Assembly (NCBI GenBank): GCA_019117305.1
Contig: DWZZ01000029.1
Location: forward strand, 1 to 32,335
Source of the DNA: Candidatus Mediterraneibacter merdigallinarum
GTDB lineage: Bacteria; Bacillota; Clostridia; Lachnospirales; Lachnospiraceae
Direction of reading: 5' to 3'
DNA: 32,335 nt
Shown here: positions 26,431-32,335 of the stretch, piece by piece
Layout: every line of letters begins with the position of its first letter
Numbering within the stretch: position 1 is the first letter of the stretch
Notes under the pieces: model-generated
The model's input: only the letters and a program-made list of their open reading frames with translations
What the model was told of the DNA's origin: nothing
Databases searched by the model: none
Program-made: the position numbers and the translations under genes

Positions 26431-28971
26431 TTATTTTTCGGTCCTTTCTTTCTGTCTTTCCTGTTTTTCTTTCTGTCTGCGGTACGCCTGGTATATTCTG
26501 GAGCCGGTTATGCCCTTCAGCACATTTGCCGCGCACCGTCTCAGATCTTCTCTTTTAACGGCTCCGCTCTTTACTGCATTTTTCAGCCCGCGGACTGCGC
26601 TTCTGCCGCCCGGCATGATCAGATCATTTCCGGACGCCACAGCCCGCGCATGGCTTCCAAGTCCCTTGCCTGTGGCAAGCCAGTCCGTCATCACAAGCCC
26701 GTCAAATCCCCATTCGCACCGGAGCACTCCATCCAGCAGCACTTTGCTGTTATTTACATAAGTGCCGTTCACCTTATTATAGCTGGACATGACAGCGCCC
26801 GGCCTTCCTTCTTCAACCGCGATCCGGAACGCTCTCAGGTAAATCTCCCGCAGAGCCCGCTCATTCACATTCGCGTTGGTCCGGTTCCGGTTTTCTTCCT
26901 GATTGTTGCAGCAGAAATGCTTTATGGTGGCAAAGCAGCCCCTTCGGGACTGAACGCCTCTTGTCACTGCCGCGGCTGTCTTTCCCGCAAGCAGCGGATC
27001 TTCAGAATAGTATTCAAAATTCCGTCCGCACAGAGGATTCCGGTGTATATTGAGAGCCGGAGCCAGCCAGTATGTCACTCCATAAGCCTCCATCTCTTTT
27101 CCCACTGCTTCCCCCACAGTTTCCGCGAGAGGCAGATTCCAGGACTGAGCCAGAGACAGCCCTGCCGGAAATGAGGTGGCAAACTGATAAATACATGGCT
27201 GTTTCTCCGGATTTCCCAGGCTGAATCTGGTCAGCACTTTCGGGAAATATTTCATGGCTGACATAGATGGCTCAACACCTTTTACCTTTCCGCTTCTTGT
27301 GACTGTGGACATCCGCTGCAAACGGAGTCCGGCAGGCCCGTCCGCCAGACAGACATTTGGGATTCCTTTTCCCAGCAGCCGTCCGGTAGTATAACCTGCT
27401 GACCCCGGAGCTTCGAAAAATCTGGGGCCGCCGCCATGTACTCCCGCGCCCACAAGCAGTTCACACAGCTCATCATCATCCAGAGAATCCAGAAGTTTCG
27501 AAACTTCCCCTTCGCGAGGAATCTCCGGCAGCACGTACCGGTGCGTCTTCGCCGCAATTTTCTCCGCGCTGACTGCAATCCGCTCCACATCTGTATCCTG
27601 TATATCCGCCGTATCATCCAGCTGCGGAGGATCAATCTCCTTTACTTTGCTCATTCCCCTACATACAGACCGGCAGACCTCTGTCACTGCATCCCGATCC
27701 AGCGTAAGTACGGCAGCCGGCCATGTATTCCGGCTGGATGTTCCCAGACGCAGCACATAGTCTCCGGCCTCCAGCACATAGCTGGCATCTTCTTCCCGAA
27801 AATATGCCAGATCTCTCAGATCAAAATCAAGCTGCAGCTCCATGCTTTCTCCCGGCGCCAGCTCCCGGGTCTTGCCGAATGCGGCCAGTTTCTGATACTC
27901 TTTCGGCGCCCCGGTCTGCGGACAGCTTACATAGAGCTGGACCACTTCTTTTCCCGAAAACCGACTGCCTGTATTGGTCACTTTAACTTTTACCTGTACC
28001 GATACGGCACCGTCCGCCTGGCGTACATTCACCTGCTCCTTTTCCACAGAAAAGTCTGTGTAGGAGAGACCATAGCCGAAAGGATACCGGGGTTCTGCTC
28101 CGAAACTGTCAAAATAACGATATCCCACATAAATACCTTCCCGGTAATACTCTTCATCCACATTTCCATTCAGGTAGCTGTATTCCATTGCGCAGGGAAT
28201 ATCTTCATATTTTCCGGACCATGTATCTGCCGTTTTTCCCGATGGAGACGTCTTTCCGCTGATCAGATCCGCGAACGCCCTGCCGCCTTCCATTCCCTGC
28301 TGGGCAAAGAAAACAACGCTGTTAATGCCATGGATTCTGTCCAGGAAACTCATGTCAAAGACTGAGCCTGTATTGATTACTACAATTGTCCTGTCATATC
28401 CTTCGGCGCATGTCTTCAGGTTGGCCAGTTCCGCGTCAGACAGAGAATATTCTCCGCCCTCAAGCCTTTTGTCTCCGCCCTCGCCTGCCTGACGCGCAAC
28501 TACATAAATACATGTATCCGTATCAGAGGCCTGAATATCCGTCTCTGTAACCGGCTGCCCGAAAGGATACTGATAGGGAACACTCATAAAATTTATGATT
28601 TCAGCAGGTTTCATCCGCATGATTTTCCGCCGGAACTCTTTCCGGAACGCTTCCTCGCCCTCCCGGTACAGTCCGGCATACTCCTCAATCCATTTCTTTG
28701 TCGTCACAGTAAATCCGGCCTGCTCCAGACCTTCCAGGATGGTCACTGCATGCCGCTCATTTACCTCACCTGAACCGGTTCCGCCTTTGATCGTCATCCC
28801 TGCTCCGGCTCCGTACAGCGCAATTTTCCCGGGAACGAGGGGAAGTGTTCCGTCATTTTCCAGCAGTACGATCCCTTCCAGCGCCGCCCGATAGGAAATC
28901 TCTTTGTTTGCTTCTTCCAGAGGCGTTACCCTGTCTGTAAACGCCGCTTTATTTCTGATCTTTATTTTCAT
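26431..28971 (-). CDS. GH3 beta-glucosidase-like enzyme with permuted domain order
   Basis: N-terminal half resembles the GH3 C-terminal domain (ALEGIVLLENDGTLPLVPGKIALYGAGAGMTIKGGTGSGEVN) plus Fn3-like domain; catalytic barrel follows (NVCLADGPAGLRLQ, ATIKHFCCNNQEENRNRTNANVNERALREIYLRAFRIAVEEG, GFDGLVMTDWLATG). Stop is 1 nt from the downstream GH3 start. Confidence 0.92.
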   Translation of the reverse strand: MKIKIRNKAAFTDRVTPLEEANKEISYRAALEGIVLLENDGTLPLVPGKIALYGAGAGMTIKGGTGSGEVNERHAVTILEGLEQAGFTVTTKKWIEEYAGLYREGEEAFRKEFRRKIMRMKPAEIINFMSVPYQYPFGQPVTETDIQASDTDTCIYVVARQAGEGGDKRLEGGEYSLSDAELANLKTCAEGYDRTIVVINTGSVFDMSFLDRIHGINSVVFFAQQGMEGGRAFADLISGKTSPSGKTADTWSGKYEDIPCAMEYSYLNGNVDEEYYREGIYVGYRYFDSFGAEPRYPFGYGLSYTDFSVEKEQVNVRQADGAVSVQVKVKVTNTGSRFSGKEVVQLYVSCPQTGAPKEYQKLAAFGKTRELAPGESMELQLDFDLRDLAYFREEDASYVLEAGDYVLRLGTSSRNTWPAAVLTLDRDAVTEVCRSVCRGMSKVKEIDPPQLDDTADIQDTDVERIAVSAEKIAAKTHRYVLPEIPREGEVSKLLDSLDDDELCELLVGAGVHGGGPRFFEAPGSAGYTTGRLLGKGIPNVCLADGPAGLRLQRMSTVTRSGKVKGVEPSMSAMKYFPKVLTRFSLGNPEKQPCIYQFATSFPAGLSLAQSWNLPLAETVGEAVGKEMEAYGVTYWLAPALNIHRNPLCGRNFEYYSEDPLLAGKTAAAVTRGVQSRRGCFATIKHFCCNNQEENRNRTNANVNERALREIYLRAFRIAVEEGRPGAVMSSYNKVNGTYVNNSKVLLDGVLRCEWGFDGLVMTDWLATGKGLGSHARAVASGNDLIMPGGRSAVRGLKNAVKSGAVKREDLRRCAANVLKGITGSRIYQAYRRQKEKQERQKERTEK

Positions 28972-29159
28972 GGCCGGTTCCTCCTTTTTCTCTTATGCTA
29001 TTATAAGGCAAACCACACAGATTTTGTAAAAAAATAAAAAAAGTATTGTTTTTTATTCTCATCCTGCTTATTCTATTATAGGAACACAAACGGCAGTCCG
29101 GCCGCACACAGCCCTTCCGGACCGCCAGAAACATATTATAAACAGACGAGGTATACAAA

Positions 29160-30023
29160 ATGAAACCGATTAAAGAAGGAAAAGTACGCGAAATCTATGA
29201 CAACGGCGACAGCCTGATTCTGGTTGCGACTGACCGGATCAGCTGTTTTGACGTTATCCTGAAAAACACGATTACCAAAAAAGGAACCGTGCTCACACAG
29301 ATGTCCAAGTTCTGGTTTAACATGACAAAGGATATCCTGCCGAATCATATGATTTCCACAGATGTAAAAGATATGCCGGAATTTTTCCGGAAACCGGAAT
29401 TTGACGGGAACAGTATGATGTGCAAAAAGCTGAACATGCTTCCCATCGAATGCATTGTCCGCGGATATATTACAGGCAGCGGCTGGGCAAGCTATCAGAA
29501 AGACGGCACTGTATGCGGCATCCGCCTGCCGGAAGGTCTCAAAGAATCCGATAAACTGCCGGAGCCGATCTATACACCGTCCACAAAGGCTGAGATCGGC
29601 GACCACGATGAGAATATTTCCTATGAGCAGAGCATTGCTCATCTTGAAAAGGCATTCCCGGGCAAAGGGGAAGAATACGCTTCCAAGCTCCGCGACTACA
29701 CTATCGCCCTTTACAAAAAATGTGCGGATTATGCCCTGAGCCGCGGTATCATTATCGCAGATACCAAGTTCGAATTCGGTCTGGACGAAAACGGCAATAT
29801 CGTGCTGGGCGACGAGATGCTCACACCGGACAGCTCCCGTTTCTGGCCGGCTGACGGATATGAGCCGGGACACGGCCAGCCCTCCTTTGACAAACAGTTT
29901 GCCCGCGACTGGCTCAAAGCCAACCCGGACAATGACTGGACGCTTCCGGATGATATCGTGCAGAAAACAATTGATAAATATCTGCAGGGATACGAGATGC
30001 TGACAGGAGAGAAACTGCAGTAA
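29160..30023 (+). CDS. purC: Phosphoribosylaminoimidazole-succinocarboxamide synthase
   Basis: KPIKEGKVREIYDNGDSLILVATDRISCFDVIL, CIVRGYITGSGWASY, GIIIADTKFEFG, LGDEMLTPDSSRFWPADGYEPG. Confidence 0.97.
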   Translation: MKPIKEGKVREIYDNGDSLILVATDRISCFDVILKNTITKKGTVLTQMSKFWFNMTKDILPNHMISTDVKDMPEFFRKPEFDGNSMMCKKLNMLPIECIVRGYITGSGWASYQKDGTVCGIRLPEGLKESDKLPEPIYTPSTKAEIGDHDENISYEQSIAHLEKAFPGKGEEYASKLRDYTIALYKKCADYALSRGIIIADTKFEFGLDENGNIVLGDEMLTPDSSRFWPADGYEPGHGQPSFDKQFARDWLKANPDNDWTLPDDIVQKTIDKYLQGYEMLTGEKLQ

Positions 30024-30320
30024 TACGGTTTCAATTAAAGACAGATTCAGCAGAACCGGTCACTCCGGTCTTTCTAAATGAATACTGATATAAAATCATT
30101 CCCGCAGTATATGCAAGAACAGGAAATAGTACTGTCACAGACAGTTTTATGGATATTCCACATATCAGCATTATACTGCGGGAATTTTATACTTCAGACA
30201 GCAGCATTCACTTCTGCCTTCTTTCGGGTTAAAACCACCTGTTCTGTATATTTTTTTAAGCAATTCACAGGGATACTTTTCTGACATATAAAACATTTTT
30301 ACTCCCGGCATTTAATTGCG

Positions 30321-30355
30321 AATGTATTGCTTTTGTCCATACATTTGCGTATAAT
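30321..30355 (+). promoter_or_regulatory. Promoter with overlapping inverted repeat upstream of the RelB/DinJ antitoxin
   Basis: TTGCTT (30327-30332) - 17 nt - TATAAT (30350-30355); inverted repeat AATGTAT (30321-30327) - 11 nt - ATACATT (30339-30345). Confidence 0.65.
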
Positions 30356-30399
30356 AGAATTGAAAATGAAGACATTAAATCCCGAAAGGAGTTTTTAAT

Positions 30400-30702
30400 A
30401 TGGCAAAATCAGCGAACCTTTATGCACGAATCGAGCCAGAAGTAAAAGAACAGGCGGAAACGATCTTAAATGCACTGGGCATTCCGGCGTCCAATGCAAT
30501 CACCATGTTCTATAAGCAGATCATTCTTCACAGGGGCCTGCCCTTTGACGTAAAACTGCCAGATCCCCCTATGAATATCAGCCGTATGACGCCGGAGCAG
30601 TTAAACACAGAACTTGAGAAAGGATACGCGGATATCCAGGCGGAACGCACCCGCCCGGCTTCGGAGGTGTTTGCCGATATCCGTAAGGAACATGGCGTAT
30701 GA
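30400..30702 (+). CDS. RelB/DinJ-family antitoxin
   Basis: MAKSANLYARIEPEVKEQAETILNALGIPASNAITMFYKQIILHRGLPFDVKLP; AAAGGAG RBS. Confidence 0.92.
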   Translation: MAKSANLYARIEPEVKEQAETILNALGIPASNAITMFYKQIILHRGLPFDVKLPDPPMNISRMTPEQLNTELEKGYADIQAERTRPASEVFADIRKEHGV

Positions 30703-30909
30703 TTTATAAAGTTCAAATTACAACAGAAGCGGAGAATGACCTTCGAGGCATTTTTGAATATATTTCATCTGACCTGCAGTCAGTTCAGAATGCCGGTGGA
30801 CAATTACCTGGTATTCTATGTACCAAACCATAAGAAGCAAACCGTCACAGTCATGCGCGTCATGTATGGCGGACGAGACATAGACAGACAGTTAAACCCT
30901 CTTTTGTAA
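30699..30909 (+). pseudogene. Decayed RelE/ParE-family toxin (internal deletion and frameshift)
   Basis: Starts as ATGA overlap with the antitoxin: MIYKVQITTEAENDLRGIFEYISSDLQSVQNA..., stop at 30831-30833; +1 frame from 30790 reads MPVDNYLVFYVPNHKKQTVTVMRVMYGGRDIDRQLNPLL*, the expected toxin C-terminus. Confidence 0.85.
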
Positions 30910-30978
30910 TTCACATGCTGTCCGCGTATAACAGCTCGAATACAGAAACAGTCCCCGGCTCTTTTTCTATAAAATATC

Positions 30979-31341
30979 TTATTTTAACATTTCCTCTTTC
31001 TTCTCCAGAATCGCCGCAACAGCAGCACATGCCGGACAGTCACAGTATTTTCCGCCTGCGGCCTTAATCTGACGTCCGTGTTCAGCTACACCTTTTGCAG
31101 CTTCCTCACCGCCGAATACTTTTGCGCCCATCTCTGACTCCGCAAATGCAATCAGATTGTCTACCGGCATAATGTCAGCTTCCAGCTCCTCAATGTATCT
31201 GGCTGTCTCTTCCGCCTCTTTGTCTGTACCGGCAGCATCCAGCCATGCCTGCGCCGCTGCTTTTGCCTCTGCACTGCAGGAATGCGCTGCCATAAGATCC
31301 TTTGTTTTTTCAATAACAAAATCACGTACTTCTTTTGTCAT
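30979..31341 (-). CDS. Conserved small hypothetical protein with CxCPxC motif
   Basis: 120-aa ORF with coding-like composition, KYCDCPACAAVAAILEKKEEML; ATG preceded by AAGAAGG-like RBS. Confidence 0.7.
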   Translation of the reverse strand: MTKEVRDFVIEKTKDLMAAHSCSAEAKAAAQAWLDAAGTDKEAEETARYIEELEADIMPVDNLIAFAESEMGAKVFGGEEAAKGVAEHGRQIKAAGGKYCDCPACAAVAAILEKKEEMLK

Positions 31342-31554
31342 AACAAAAACCTTCTTTCTTATAAATTTGTCTCTATTGTATCACATGATCCAGGATTTTA
31401 CGATATACTTCCCTTAACCGAAAAAATTATCGGGTAAATATATCAAATCCGGAATTCTGCCGGATTTACTGATGTCATTTTCTTACTGCTGCGGTATACC
31501 CCTGAAGAAGGAGGTATCAGCCCCGGTAAACGATCCGTAGATTTTCCGGAACTG

Positions 31555-31968
31555 ATGAATTCCGAAAAATCGAGCAAAAGAAACGATAATATTTCTAATA
31601 TTGATTTAAAATATATGATAACTGATATGGCTGAAATGGATAACAAAAACCGGCAGGACAATCGTATCATTGCATGGACTGCATATCCGGTCGTAATCAT
31701 AACCGCACTCTGGGCTGTATTATCCGGTCATGCAAGTATTCTCGCGGCATGGATATTCGGCGCCGCCGTCGCTCTTGCCATAACAGGGCTCTGTCTCTTT
31801 GCCGTTAATCAGAACGATACTCCCGGCCGCAGAATCTATGGTATATTTATGATTCTCGGAACAGGACTTTCTTTACTGTTTTCATATTTAATGGGATTCA
31901 ACAGTTCAATCCTGTTGTGTGTGGTATTTATCCTGTTCAGTACCGTAGTGGGAATCGCCATCCGGTAA
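31555..31968 (+). CDS. Small multi-pass membrane protein of unknown function
   Basis: Polar N-terminus then about four hydrophobic segments (IIAWTAYPVVIITALWAVL..., AAWIFGAAVALAITGLCLFAV...). No good RBS at the annotated ATG. Confidence 0.5.
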   Translation: MNSEKSSKRNDNISNIDLKYMITDMAEMDNKNRQDNRIIAWTAYPVVIITALWAVLSGHASILAAWIFGAAVALAITGLCLFAVNQNDTPGRRIYGIFMILGTGLSLLFSYLMGFNSSILLCVVFILFSTVVGIAIR

Positions 31969-31986
31969 AACAGAAAAGGCGCACAT

Positions 31987-32030
31987 AAAAATATCTTCCG
32001 AAAACTTTATTGTGATCAGAAGATATTTTT
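31987..32030. terminator. Candidate bidirectional terminator between convergent genes
   Basis: aaaaatatcttc ... gaagatattttt with flanking A and T runs. Confidence 0.65.
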
Positions 32031-32105
32031 TCATTTCTTTATAAATATTATAGCTCTTTCAATTCTTTAGATATGTTCCCACTCACCCCGGACACATGTC
32101 TGTTT

Positions 32106-32335
32106 TCAGGAGCGATTCTGCATCAGCACGCCTCTCTTCAGACGAAAGACCACATCCGCCTGATCTGCCAGCTCACCGGAATGGGTCACTACAATAACAC
32201 ACTTATTCATCCTGTGAGCACTGTCTTTGAGTATTTCCGTAATGTCTCCGGCGGTATCTTCGTCCAGACTGCCGGTAGGCTCATCCGCCAGAATAACCGG
32301 CGATTCACTGGCCAGGGCCCGGGCGATGGCCACCC
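32106..32335 (-). CDS. ABC transporter ATP-binding protein, 5' part outside the window
   Basis: VAIARALASESPVILADEPTGSLDEDTAGDITEILKDSAHRMNKCVIVVTHSGELADQADVVFRLKRG: Walker B, D-loop and H-loop of a MacB/LolD-like ATPase. Confidence 0.92.
   Translation of the reverse strand, partial: VAIARALASESPVILADEPTGSLDEDTAGDITEILKDSAHRMNKCVIVVTHSGELADQADVVFRLKRGVLMQNRS

Noticed and set aside
29092-29126. Hairpin ggcagtccgg/ccggaccgcc in the purC leader as a purine riboswitch
   Set aside because: Lacks the conserved purine-riboswitch core; a single hairpin with one mismatch is insufficient evidence.
30078-30284. 68-aa ORF between purC and the antitoxin
   Set aside because: No RBS and non-protein-like, Phe-rich translation in AT-rich intergenic DNA.
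1-32335. CRISPR array
   Set aside because: No series of regularly spaced identical repeats with unique spacers was seen; the only periodic repeats are the short operator-like set at 23564-23625 and coding duplications.

Overview
This looks like a chromosomal window from a Firmicutes/Clostridia (Lachnospiraceae-like) genome. The taxon is inferred from gene content and RBS style only. Left to right it contains: an aldo/keto reductase with Fe-S motifs (-); a 1767-aa secreted GH127-like beta-L-arabinofuranosidase with three F5/8C-like modules and a C-terminal wall-anchor-like tail (-); a ~1645-aa FIVAR-repeat surface protein with a duplicated ~340-aa module of unknown family (-); tRNA-Cys(GCA) (-); a PepSY lipoprotein plus histidine kinase/response regulator (-); an M18 aminopeptidase (+) whose 5'UTR carries a REP-like palindrome; a five-gene Dlt-like operon (-) encoding an adenylation enzyme, a fold-type III PLP decarboxylase, an acyl carrier protein, an MBOAT and an SGNH protein; a Gfo/Idh/MocA oxidoreductase (+); two GH3 enzymes (-), one with permuted domain order; purC (+); a RelB/DinJ antitoxin followed by a decayed ParE/RelE toxin (+); a small Cys-motif protein (-); a small membrane protein (+); and a truncated ABC ATPase (-). 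The most interesting item is the Dlt-like operon: the presence of an amino acid decarboxylase suggests a decarboxylated amino acid, not D-Ala, may be transferred to a surface polymer. Upstream of it is a 22-bp-periodic direct repeat resembling a LytTR-type operator, next to a ~40-bp repeat with an inverted partner at the extreme left edge of the window. All calls come from reading the sequence and supplied translations; no searches were run.
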